64,000 nt of DNA from Rhodanobacter glycinis (lineage in GTDB: Bacteria > Pseudomonadota > Gammaproteobacteria > Xanthomonadales > Rhodanobacteraceae): NCBI RefSeq assembly GCF_900114325.1, contig NZ_FOSR01000006.1:124001-188000 (forward strand). Reading direction: 5' to 3'. The position numbers and the translations under genes were made by a program. Shown piece after piece: positions 16,424 through 26,900 of the stretch; position 1 is the stretch's first letter; the number at the start of each line of letters is the position of its first letter. The notes beneath the pieces were generated by a model, which was not told where the DNA came from, made no database searches, and saw only the letters and a program-made list of their open reading frames with translations.

Positions 16424-16534
16424 GTCATTCCGGCGCAGGCCGGAATCCAGTCCGACAACTCGTGCGCAGCACGCGATTGATTTTGTGCGCTATGCGCGAG
16501 CGCTTCACTGGATTCCGGCCTGCGCCGGAATGAC
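16424..16534. repeat. Palindromic repeat with perfect 28-bp arms
   Basis: Arms at 16424-16451 and 16507-16534 are exact reverse complements, starting GTCATTCCGGCGCAGGCCGG, separated by 55 nt that contain a smaller GTGCGCAGCAC-like hairpin. Diverged relatives lie at 28652-28758 and 56075-56185 in this window, so it is a dispersed intergenic family. Confidence 0.85.
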
Positions 16535-16567
16535 GATCATGAAACCTTCACTCCTGATCCCACACTT

Positions 16568-17131
16568 ATGAAAGCTTCCGACGTCAAGAAAGGCAACGTG
16601 GTCGAACACGACGGCACCGTCTACCAGGTGCGCGACATCGAACGCAGTTCGCCGAGTGCGCGTGGCGGCAACGTCACGTTCCGCTTCACCCTGTATTCGA
16701 TCCCCGGCGGCCGCAAATTCGATCTCAGCCTGCGTGCCGATGACGACATGAAGGAAATGGAACTGGTGCGCCGCGCTGCCAATTTCTCCTACATGGACGG
16801 CGACGCCTTCATCTTCATGGATGCCGAGGATTACACCCAGTACCTGCTGGGTCCCGAACTGGTGGGCGACAACGCCGGTTACATCGTCGAGGACCTGGAG
16901 GGCTATTACGTCCAACTGATCGACGACGCCCCGGTGGCTCTGCAGGTGCCGAGCAGCGTGGTCCTGACCGTGGTCGATACCGCCCCGGAAATGAAGGGCT
17001 CCAGCGCCACCAAGCGCAACAAGCCGGCCAAGCTCAACACCGGCGTGGAGATCCAGGTGCCCGAGTACATCAGCAACGACGAGAAGGTGTGGGTGAACAC
17101 CTTGACGGGCGAGTTCGCTGGTCGAGCTTGA
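16568..17131 (+). CDS. yeiP: Elongation factor P-like protein YeiP
   Basis: 187 residues with three EF-P domains: KOW-like N-domain ([16 protein letters not shown]), OB domain ([21 protein letters not shown]) and C-terminal OB ([25 protein letters not shown]-type end). At the loop that carries modified Lys34 in true EF-P it has SPSARGGN, with Arg and no Lys. It is therefore not a substrate of the EpmA/EpmB lysylation that acts on the real EF-P (56224). YeiP proteins probably help ribosomes at specific stall motifs; the exact task is still unclear. Confidence 0.92.
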   Translation: MKASDVKKGNVVEHDGTVYQVRDIERSSPSARGGNVTFRFTLYSIPGGRKFDLSLRADDDMKEMELVRRAANFSYMDGDAFIFMDAEDYTQYLLGPELVGDNAGYIVEDLEGYYVQLIDDAPVALQVPSSVVLTVVDTAPEMKGSSATKRNKPAKLNTGVEIQVPEYISNDEKVWVNTLTGEFAGRA

Positions 17132-17138
17132 CGCGCTT

Positions 17139-17164
17139 GTGGAATGCCTTGAATGGCATTCCAC
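17139..17164. repeat. Hairpin repeat copy 1 (GTGGAATGCC type)
   Basis: Perfect 10-bp stem GTGGAATGCC / GGCATTCCAC with loop TTGAAT. It lies 8 nt after the yeiP stop and has no T-tract. An identical copy with the same preceding CGCTT occurs 105 bp further on. Confidence 0.85.
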
Positions 17165-17243
17165 GCGTCAGGCGAGGGCGAGGCAGGACGCCGAGCGGGC
17201 AGCGGCGCATGGATGCATGCTTGCCTCATTCCTCATCGCGCTT

Positions 17244-17269
17244 GTGGAATGCCTTGAATGGCATTCCAC
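17244..17269. repeat. Hairpin repeat copy 2 (GTGGAATGCC type)
   Basis: Identical 26-bp hairpin to copy 1, in the same orientation, 45 bp before the FUSC gene. The pair may reduce read-through or protect RNA 3' ends. Confidence 0.85.
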
Positions 17270-17313
17270 GCTCCCGCATGGTGCAGAATGACCGCACCCC
17301 GGATGCTCGCTCC

Positions 17314-19428
17314 ATGCCCCCCAGCAGCTACTCCTTCCGCAACCACCTCGTCGAAAGCCTGACCCGCATCAAGCGGCCGGACGTGCCGTTGCGGGTGGCG
17401 ATACGCAACACGGCGGCGGTGGTACTGCCGCTGGGTATCGGCATGGCCACCGGGCATACGGCGATCGGACTGGGCATTGGCGCGGGTGCGCTGGACACGA
17501 TGTTTTCCGACCAGCCCGGACCTTACCGCCAGCGCATCGCGCGCCTGTTGCTGGCCTCGCTGGCGGCCGGGCTAGCCTCGTTGTGCGGCTTCCTGATCGG
17601 CGATCAGTTGCTGCCGATGCTGCTGGCCACGCTAGCGACCGGCTTCCTCGGCGGCTTGCTGGTGGTGTTCGGTACCGACATTGCGCGCGTGGGCATGACC
17701 AGCATGATCCTGCTGGTGATCACCGCGGCCGAGCCGATCCCCTCGCCTGTCGAGGCCATCGCCGCTTCCGCACTGATCTTCGCCGGTGGCTTGTTGCTGG
17801 CACTGTTTTCGGTGGCCGCATGGCCGTTGCAACGCTACTGGCCGGAACGCAATGCACTGGCCGAGGTGTATCGCGGCCTCGCCGCGCTGGCGCGGCAGGC
17901 CTCGCATGACGACGCCGATGCCCCTGCGCTTACCGACGCCATGACCACGCTGCAGCAGACCCTGCTCGGCCGCCATCGCGCCCACGGTCGCGCGATGGAG
18001 GCGTTCGGCGTATTGCTGGAACTGGCCGAACGGATCCGGCTCGAACTGGTGGCGATGTCCGAGGCCCATGCCGCCCCAGGCGCCAACGCCTTGCTGCGCG
18101 CCGATGTCGCCCGCGTACTGCAAGGCGTGGCCGAGGCCCTGGATGCGGGCGAAAGTCCGAGCCGTGCGATGCACGCGCTGCAAACCTTGCAGGCCAGCCA
18201 GGAAGCATTGCTGGGCGACGAAACCACCCATCGCAGCATGGCTGCACACTTCCATGCACTGTCCGGCCAGCTCGCGGCCGCGGTGCGCAACGCCAACTGG
18301 GCCGGCAGCCGCGGCGAAGAACGCGCCGCCGCCGCCGAAACACGCCTGCCGCGGGCGCTGCGCGGCAGCGCGACATGGGCCACGCTGCGCGCCAACTTCA
18401 CCATGCGTTCGGTCGCCTTTCGCCATGCGCTGCGCTGCGCCGCCTGCTTGAGCCTCACCCTGCTCGTCTCGCGCCTGTGGCAGCTCCCGCACGGTTACTG
18501 GCTGCCGATGACCGCCGCCATCGTGCTGCGTCCGGACTTCGCCGCCACCTTCAATTTCGGCCTGCTGCGCGTGGTCGGCACCGTGCTCGGCCTGCTGCTC
18601 ACCACCGTGCTGCTGTACGTGACGCCCGATGCACCCTGGGCCCATCTCACACTGATGGGGCTGCTGTGCGTGGCGTTCCGTTATCTGGCCAGCGCGCATT
18701 ACGGCATCGCGGTAGCCACCCTGACCGGCACGGTGGTGATCCTGCTGTCGTTCGAGGGCGTGGGCTCCGGCGCAGCGGTGATGGACCGCGTGATCAACAC
18801 CGTGCTCGGCTCGGGCATGGCACTGTTGGCCTACGTGGTGTGGCCCACCTGGGAGCGCAGCCGCGCACGCGCCGCGCTGTCGGCGATGCTGTCCGCCTAT
18901 GCCGATTACCTCGCTGCGCTGGCCCTGCCCGGGCAACGCGACGTGCACCGTGAAACGCGCACCGCCGCGCGCACCGCGCGCACCAACGCCCAGGCCTCGC
19001 TGGAGCGCATGCGCGTGGAGCCTGCCACCCCACCGGCACTGTTCGACCTGGCCAGCGCCCTGTTCGCCAACGGCAACCGGCTGGCACGGACGGCCATGTC
19101 ATTCGAGGCGCTGCTGGACGAACGCGACACCCTGCCTGAGCATGAGGCGACCTGCCGCTTCATCGGGTCCGCCGCAGATGCCACCCACGCGATTGCCGAT
19201 GCCCTGCGCGAGCGACGCGCACCGGATGCGCTGCCGGACCTGCGTACCATGCAGCGCGAACTCGCCCTGCGCCTTGCCGCCAGCGACGCGCACGGTAACG
19301 CCGACCTGCTGGCACGCATCAGCGACCGCCTTGCCGACAACGTGAACACGCTGGCCCACGTCACCGGCCGCAGCCCGCAACTGACGGCGCTGGACGATCG
19401 CCACAGTCCCGCGGGGCACGTGGCCTGA
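17314..19428 (+). CDS. FUSC-family inner membrane protein (YccS/AaeB-like efflux)
   Basis: 704 residues from the ATG at 17314; an in-frame ATG at 17278 would overlap the repeat region and neither has a clear ribosome-binding site. Two membrane blocks are visible: residues about 25-170 with helices such as LLLASLAAGLASLCGFLIG and ALIFAGGLLLALFSVAAWPL, and about 370-510 starting FRHALRCAACLSLTLLVSRL. Cytosolic helical regions follow each block. This duplicated layout is typical of fusaric acid resistance-type and AaeB-type proteins, which export aromatic acids. No membrane-fusion partner gene is adjacent, so the substrate and complex remain open. Confidence 0.85.
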   Translation: MPPSSYSFRNHLVESLTRIKRPDVPLRVAIRNTAAVVLPLGIGMATGHTAIGLGIGAGALDTMFSDQPGPYRQRIARLLLASLAAGLASLCGFLIGDQLLPMLLATLATGFLGGLLVVFGTDIARVGMTSMILLVITAAEPIPSPVEAIAASALIFAGGLLLALFSVAAWPLQRYWPERNALAEVYRGLAALARQASHDDADAPALTDAMTTLQQTLLGRHRAHGRAMEAFGVLLELAERIRLELVAMSEAHAAPGANALLRADVARVLQGVAEALDAGESPSRAMHALQTLQASQEALLGDETTHRSMAAHFHALSGQLAAAVRNANWAGSRGEERAAAAETRLPRALRGSATWATLRANFTMRSVAFRHALRCAACLSLTLLVSRLWQLPHGYWLPMTAAIVLRPDFAATFNFGLLRVVGTVLGLLLTTVLLYVTPDAPWAHLTLMGLLCVAFRYLASAHYGIAVATLTGTVVILLSFEGVGSGAAVMDRVINTVLGSGMALLAYVVWPTWERSRARAALSAMLSAYADYLAALALPGQRDVHRETRTAARTARTNAQASLERMRVEPATPPALFDLASALFANGNRLARTAMSFEALLDERDTLPEHEATCRFIGSAADATHAIADALRERRAPDALPDLRTMQRELALRLAASDAHGNADLLARISDRLADNVNTLAHVTGRSPQLTALDDRHSPAGHVA

Positions 19429-19656
19429 AAGCGTCGTCTCGACACGGCGTCCCGAAGCCCTCCAGAGGGCAGTCCCGGTAGCCGCGGGCCGGTCTGGGAT
19501 GCTCCGGCGCCGAGGCCGCCCTCACGACAAACGATGGCCACGCACCCGGCAGAAAAGCCATGCGCGCGGTCGATGCCCGCCAACCCGTGACGTGAGCCCG
19601 TTCGCACTGCCGCATGCCGACATCCGCGACGCTGCACTTATCATCGACGTTCCCCC

Positions 19657-20601
19657 TTGGAGACCGCCGCCATCGACCCGCAAGAGCAGGATGACGTCAA
19701 TCCGCTGCGTTTCGACGCTCCGCCCGCCGGCCCACACGTGCATCACGTGCGTCGGCACCTGCCGCCCATGCTGATCGAAGATCCGCGCGTGCTGGCGGCA
19801 ATCCGCGTGATCGAAGCCGGCTTTCCCGACGAACCGACGCTGGCCAGGCTGGCGGCGCAAACCAGGCTCAGCCCGTTCCACTTCCACCGCCTGTTCGCCG
19901 ACGTGATGGGCGAGACGGTGAATGGCTATGTGCGGCGCATCCGCATGGATACCGCAGCGATCCTGCTGCTGGCCTCGCCGCTCGCCGCACAGGACGTCGC
20001 CGCCGCGGTGGGGTACGGCAGCCTCGCCGCGTTCAACCACGCTTTCCGGCGCCAGTTCGGCCTGCCACCCACCCGCTACCGCGAACTGGCGCGCGCGGCG
20101 GTCATCGACATCACGCCGGACGACTTGCAGCGTGCGCGCCGCGTCCGGGTGGAGACACAACTCCCGTTGTCGCTGGTCGGCGCCCGCTTCCACGGCAGCT
20201 ACGACCAAGCCGAGGACTACTGGCTGCGTTTCGCCGCCTTGCTGCACAACCACGGCATCGAGCCCGATGGCCTGGCCGCCTATGCGCTGATCCGCGACAA
20301 CCCGGAGATCACCCCGAACGGCCTGATCCGCTACTTCTGCATGGTGGCCGACCCCGGCATCCCGGACCCACTGCCGGCGCCGCTGGAACGCTTCGCCGTA
20401 CAGCCCGGCCGCTATGCCTGCCTGCGCCACGACGGCCCGTATGCCGGCATCTTCCCCGTGTACTTCGCGATCAGCCCGGTGTGGCTCAACAAGCACGGCG
20501 AACGCTTCGGCATGGCACCGGCGATGGAACGCTACGAGGCACCGCCATGGCGTAACGTCGGCGGCGAGCAATCCGTCACGGTGATGATCAAGCTGCTCTG
20601 A
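19657..20601 (+). CDS. AraC-family regulator with GyrI-like effector domain
   Basis: 314 residues from a TTG at 19657. Two helix-turn-helix units near residues 45-145 (TLARLAAQTRLSPFHFHRLF; DVAAAVGYGSLAAFNHAFRR) are followed by a C-terminal GyrI/BmrR-type small-molecule-binding domain (RVETQLPLSLVGARFHGSYD to the end). This is the Rob-like arrangement, DNA-binding domain first. Such proteins sense amphipathic drugs or metabolites. It may act on the adjacent FUSC transporter or the autotransporter (inference). The first 35 residues are not family-like, so the true start may lie downstream. Confidence 0.83.
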   Translation: METAAIDPQEQDDVNPLRFDAPPAGPHVHHVRRHLPPMLIEDPRVLAAIRVIEAGFPDEPTLARLAAQTRLSPFHFHRLFADVMGETVNGYVRRIRMDTAAILLLASPLAAQDVAAAVGYGSLAAFNHAFRRQFGLPPTRYRELARAAVIDITPDDLQRARRVRVETQLPLSLVGARFHGSYDQAEDYWLRFAALLHNHGIEPDGLAAYALIRDNPEITPNGLIRYFCMVADPGIPDPLPAPLERFAVQPGRYACLRHDGPYAGIFPVYFAISPVWLNKHGERFGMAPAMERYEAPPWRNVGGEQSVTVMIKLL

Positions 20602-20943
20602 CGGGATAACACGGCGACAGCAATCCCGATCAAACGCAGGCATCGGTACGTTGCCACAATCCACGACTTGCCCGGCGGCACGAAGCCCTGCGGCACAAGC
20701 GTGGCTACAGGGGATCTCGTGCGATGGACAAGCCTGCCGGTAATCGCAGCATGCAAGCCCGCGTGCGTCGCGATTCGTCCGTGCACGCATGCCCTGCGCC
20801 CGACTGGCCGCCCTGGTAGACCGCAGTCCCGACCGAACCTCCTGCCACGGGCGTGCGCCGCAACCGTTTCCACGACGCATCCGCCCCGGCCGCGCACGCG
20901 TGCCCCCCCATTACATCACTTCCCTGTTCGAGGAATTCCCGCA
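20602..20943. other. Intergenic region before the autotransporter gene
   Basis: 342 bp without a convincing gene. It should carry the autotransporter promoter, but I see no clear -35/-10 pair and no strong hairpin. AGGAAT about 10 nt before the ATG at 20944 serves as the ribosome-binding site. Confidence 0.4.
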
Positions 20944-23900
20944 ATGAACCGCACCTACCGATTGGTCTGGAACCGCGCCCTGCGCGTCATGCAGGTGGCT
21001 TCGGAACTGGCCATGCCGCCGCGTCACGGCACTGCCGCCGCAACGACCTCGCGCCTATCCCGGCGCCTGCTCGCCGTGGCCTGCGCCGTGGCGCTGTCGG
21101 CCAGCCTGGCTCCGCTGCCGGTATGGGCCACCGTGGGCGGCAGCCAGGGCGGTGCTGGCGGTGCCGGCAGTGGCGCCTACGGCGGCAGCGGCGGCAACGG
21201 CAACGGCGGCGGTGGCCAGGGCGGCAGCGGCTGGGCGGGCGTCGCCGGCAGCAACGGCAACGGCGGTGCCGGCGGCCATGGCGGTTCGGCCATCAGTGCC
21301 GGCGGCAACGGCGGCAGCGTGGGGGCCACCACCATGGGCAATACACCGGTCACCGGCGGCAACGGCACGGACGGCCAAACCGACCCCGGCACCAGCTTCA
21401 TGAGCGGTGGCGGCGGTGGCGGCGGCGACGGCGTGTACACCGCAGATACGGGTATCACCGTCGGCGCGGGCCTGGCTATCACCGGCGGCCACGGCGGCAA
21501 CGCGGGCAACGGCGACCGCATCGGCGGCGGCGGCGGCGCCGGCGGTGCCGGGCTGGCGACGCTGACCGACGCCACCGTGCTGACCAACGCCGGCAACATC
21601 ACCGGCGGCCAGGGCGGCAATGGCGGCAGCGGCCAATGGAGCGGCGGCGGCGGTGGCGGCGGCGACGGCATCCTGGTGTCGGGCGCGAGCGGCAACCTGA
21701 CCAACAGCGGCAGCATCGCCGGTGGCGCGGGCGGCGCCTCGGGCGGCATCACCAGCTTCAGCGGCCTGGCCGGCGAAGGCGGGGCCGGTATCGACCTGGC
21801 CGGCGACGGCACCCTCGTCACCAACAGCGGCAGCATCGCCGGCGGCGACGCACACACCGCCGCCGGCGCCGGCATCACGGGCGGCAACGGCAGCCACGTC
21901 ACCAACCTGGCCGGTGGCAGCATCGCCGGCGGCGACACCCTGGACAACTACACCATCGGCGGCAGCGGTATCGCGGCCGTCACCAGCGGCGCGCAGACTT
22001 TCATCATCGACAACGCCGGCACCCTCCGTGGCGGCATCGGTGCCAACGCCACCGGCGGATTCAACGGCAACGGCACGGGCGGCGACGGCATCCAGGCCAC
22101 GGGCAACGTGACCATCGGCAACAGCGGGCTGATCGAAGGCGGCCACGGCGGCTCCAACAACGGCGGCGGCCACGGCGGCACCGGCATCGCGATCGCCGTC
22201 GCCAGCGGCGAGCAGGCCACCGTCACCAATCGCAGCGGGGGCGTCATCCGCGGCGGCTATGGTGGCGTGGTCGGCAGCGGCAACCTCGGCGGCACCGGCA
22301 TCGACGCCAGCGGCAACGTAAGCATCGTCAACCAGTCGGGCGCCGCCATCCTCGGCGACGACGGCGGCCTCAGCGACATCAGCACCAGCGGTGGTACCGC
22401 GATCGCCGCCACCAGCGGCGCCAGCATCGACAACAGCGGCACCATCGCAGGTACGGGTGGCATCATCGCCGGAACCGCCATCCGTGTGCTCGACATCGCC
22501 GCCCCCGACGACAGCGCGGGCGCGACCGTCATCGTCAATCGCGCGGGCGGCACCATCCAGGGCGGCAACGGCCAGGATGCCAACGCCGGCGCGGCAGCCA
22601 TCGTCGCCAGCGGGCAGACGTCGATCGACAACAGCGGCAGCCTGATCGGTGGACAGTCGTCCGTCGGCGGCGTCCAGGCCGACGCGGTGGTGCTTTCCGG
22701 CGGCGGCAACACCCTGCTGCTGCGTGCGGGTTCGAGCATCACCGGCAACGTGGTCAGCAACAGCGGCAGCGGTGTCGGCGGCGACAGCTTCATCCTCGGC
22801 GGCGACGACAACGCCATCGGCGGCAACACGTTCGACACCGGCACCGCGACCGGCTTCGCCAGCTACCAGAAGAGCGGCGCCAGCACCTGGACGCTGACCG
22901 GCATCGGCTCCACTGCGCAGGACTGGTCGATTGCCGCCGGCACCCTGGTCGGCGACAGCACCAGCCTGGCCGGCAACATCGACGACGCCGCGGCGCTGGT
23001 ATTCAACCAGGCTGCCGACGGCAGCTTCGGCGGCATCGTCAGCGGCGCCGGCAGTCTTGCCAAGACCGGCACCGGCACGCTCGTGCTCACCGGCGCGAAC
23101 ACCTACGGCGGCGGCACCACGATCGACGCAGGCACGCTGTCGGTGTCCAGCGACGGCAACCTCGGCGACAGCGCCGGCGCGGTCGACATCGACAACGCCA
23201 CCCTGCAGGCCGGCGCCTCGTTCGCTTCGGCGCGCGCTTTCAGCCTCACCAACTACGCCCACATCGACACCCAGGGTTTCGACCTCACCCTGTCGGGCCC
23301 GATCACGACGAGCGGTTACGGCATCCTCTTCAAGGACGGCGCGGGCACGCTCACCGTCACCGGTCACGCCAATGCGTACCAGGGCACGATCATCGACGGC
23401 GGCACGCTGGCCTTGTCCGGCGACGGCGCCATCAGCGGCACCCTGGACATCCAGGGCGGAGCCAGCTTCGACATTTCGCAGACCCGCGCCGGCGCCAGCA
23501 TCGGCACTCTCGGCGGCAGTGGCACCGTGGCGCTGGGCGGGCAGACGCTCACCGTCAACCTCGGCGCGTCTAACTGGAGCTTCGATGGCACGCTGGACGA
23601 CGGCGGCATCGGCGGCGGCACCGGCGGCAGCATGGTGCTCGACGACGACCTCGGCATCGCGACCTTCGCCGGGGTGAACGGCTACACCGGCAGCACCACC
23701 ATCGCGGCCGGCACGCTGGCACTGACCGGCACCGGCCGCATCGCCGCGTCCAGCGGGCTGATCGACAACGGCACGTTCGATATCGCCGGTACCCGTGGTG
23801 GCGCCAGTGTCACCAGCCTGGGCGGCAGCGGTGCCGTGACACTGGGCAGCCAGGCCCTGACCCTGAGCCGCGCCCACGACAGCTTCGACGGCGTCATCGC

Positions 23901-26900
23901 CGGCAGCGGCGGCCTGCTGCTCGATGGTGGCCGCCAGGTCCTGAACGGCGCCAACACCTACACCGGTCTCACCGACGTGCATGGCGGCACGCTGATCGTG
24001 GGCGACGACGCCCACGCCAGCGCCGCCATCGCTGGCAGCGCGCAGGTGGAAAACGGTGCCACCCTGGGCGGCCACGGCCGCATCGGCGGCGACGTCACCG
24101 TGCAGTCCGGCGGCCATCTTGCACCCGGTGCGTCGATCGGCACGCTCACCGTCGGCGGCAATCTCGTCGCCGCATCGGGCAGCGTGCTCGACTACGAATT
24201 CGGCGCCCCCGGCGCGGATCTCCATACCTTCGGCACCGGCGACAACGTGAAGGTCGACGGCAACCTCGAACTGGACGGCGCCGTGCTCAACGTCGCCGAT
24301 GCCGGTGGCATGGGGCCTGGCCTCTACAACGTATTCCGCTGGGGCGGCTCGCTCACCGAAACCAACGGCGGCGTGGCCCTCGGCAGCACGCCGACCGGCA
24401 GCATCCTGCAACTACAGACGCTCAGCGCCGACGGGCAGATCAACCTGATCGCCACCACCGGCCTCACGCTGAACATCTGGAATGCCAACGGCCAAGCCAG
24501 CGCCAGCCACATGGGCGGCGGCAGCGGCACCTGGACGACCACCGCGCCGGTGTGGACCGACGCACAGGCCGACGTCACCTCGGCGATGCAGCCACAACCG
24601 GGCTTCGCCATCTTCGGCGGCACGGCGGGCACGGTCACGGTGGACAACGGTGCCGGCACGGTCAGCGCTACCGGCCTGCAATTCGCCAGCGACGGCTACA
24701 CGCTCACCGGCGACACGCTGACCTTGGTGGGCGCGGGCGGCAGCGCGCCGGTGATTCGCGTGGGCGACGGTTCCGGCGCGGGCACGGGCATGACCGCGAC
24801 AATCGGCAACGTGCTCGCCGGCAGCGCCGGCCTGACCAAGACCGACCTCGGCACCCTGGTGCTGGGTGGCGCCAACACCTACACCGGTGGCACCTTCGTC
24901 GATGGCGGCACGCTGTCCGTGTCCGGCGATGGCAACCTCGGCGCGGCCAGCGGCGGCCTCACCCTCGACGGCGGCACGCTGCGCGTGACCGGCACCGCGT
25001 TCCGGAGCACCGCACGCACGCTCACCCTGGGTAGCGCCGGCGGCGGCTTCGACATCGCCGACGCGGGCAACACCTTCACCGTCGACCAGGCGTTGTCCGG
25101 CAGCGGCAGCCTGACCAAGCGCGGCACCGGCACCCTGCTGCTCACCGGCGCCAACACCTATACCGGCGGCACCGTGGTCGAAGCGGGCACGCTCGCCGGC
25201 GATACCGCCAGCCTGCGCGGCGCGATCGCCGACAACGCCACGCTGTCCATCGCGCAGGCCAGCGACGGCAGCTTCGACGGCACGCTGTCCGGCCACGGCA
25301 CGCTGCTGAAATCCGGCGCCGGCACGCTCACGGTCAACGGCACCAACCCGTTCGCCGGCACCACCACCGTGCAGGCCGGCAGCCTGGTGGTGGGCGACGA
25401 CAGCCACGCGGCTGCCACGCTCGGCGGCATGGTGACGGTGGCCGCCGGCGCCACGCTGGGCGGCATCGGCACCCTCGGCGGCCTCGACCTCGCCGGCACG
25501 CTCAGCCCCGGCAACTCCGTCGGCACGCTGCACGTGAGCGGCAACGCCACCATCGAACAAGGCGCGAGCATGCGCATCGACGCCACGCCGGACGGCCATG
25601 CCGACCAGCTCGCGGCGGGCGGCAAGGTCGACATCCTGGGCGGCAGCGCGCTGGTGCTGGCGCAATCGGGCAACTGGGCGCCACGCACCGACTACACCAT
25701 TGTGACGGCGACGAACGGGGTGAGCGGCCAATTCGCCTCGGCCACGTCCAGCCTCGCCTTCCTCGTGCCGGTGCTGAGTTACACCGCCGATGCGGTGAAC
25801 CTGTCGCTGCAGCGCAACGACGTCGGCTTCGCCGACGTGGGCGCCACACCCAACGAAAAGGCCGCCGCGCACGGCGCCGAGAGCCTGGGCCAGGGCACGC
25901 CGGTGTACGACGCGCTGGTGAAACTGGACGCGCCGCAGGCACGGCACGCGTTCGACCAGTTGAGTGGTGAGATCTACCCCGGCACGCTCGCTGCGCTGGC
26001 CGAGGACGACCGCTACGTGCGCGACGCGGTCAACCGCCACCTGCTCGGCCTCGGCGAAGGCACCGAAGCCCGTACGGCCGATGGTACCGACGCGTGGCTG
26101 AGCGGCTGGGGCCACTGGGGCCGCGACGATGGCGACGGCAATGCGGCCTCGCTGCGCGCCAACGGCAGCGGCCTGCTGTTGGGCGTGGATCGCACCGTGG
26201 GCATGGACAGCCGCCTGGGCCTGTTGCTCGGCCACGGCCAGAACTCGCTGGATGTGGATCAGCGCGCCTCGTCGGCGCACGTGCGCAGCCGCCAACTGGG
26301 CGTGTATGGCGACACTTCATTCGGCGCACTGCAGCTGCGCGCCGCCGCCATCCACGCCTGGCAGGACGTGGACACGCAACGCACCACGGACTTCCCCGGT
26401 TTCGACGAACGCCTCGCCAGCCGCCGCCACGTCCGCAGCGACCAGGCCTACGTGGAAGCCGGCTACCGCCTCACGCTGTCGCACGGCCAGCAACTGGAGC
26501 CGTTCGTGAACCTGGCGCACGCGCAACTGCATGCCGGCGCGGTGCGGGAAAGCAACGGCCAGGCCGCGCTGGCGGTGGCCGCCGCCGACCCGTCGGTGAG
26601 CAGCGCCACGCTGGGCCTGCGCGATACCTTCACCTCGAAGGCCGGCCTGCACCTCCACGCCAGCCTCGCCTGGCAGCAGGGCTGGGGCGACATCACGCCG
26701 GTGGCCACGATGCGCTTCGCCACCGGCGGCGACAGCTTCGCCGCTGCCGGCGTGCCGCTCGCGCGCCATGCGCTGTTCGCCAACCTGGGCACGGACTTCC
26801 CGCTGGCGCGCAACGTCACGCTGGATGTCAGCTACCTCGGCCAGTTCGCCACGCGCTATCGCGACCAGGGCGCGCGGCTCAGCCTGTCGGTGGCGTTCTA

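Noticed and set aside
17089-17313. Extended start of the FUSC protein from 17089 or 17278
   Set aside because: The extra N-terminus overlaps yeiP and reads through two hairpin repeats; it shows no family similarity.
20853-23573. 906-codon ORF in a second forward frame over the autotransporter
   Set aside because: Composition is Arg/His/Gln repeats from frameshifted Gly codons. The true frame has ESPR, PATR and barrel.
21055-24411. 1118-codon antisense ORF inside the autotransporter gene
   Set aside because: It is the complement of GGC/GCC-rich Gly codons, which rarely create stops in any frame. It is Ala/Gly-rich with no domain and has no ribosome-binding site.
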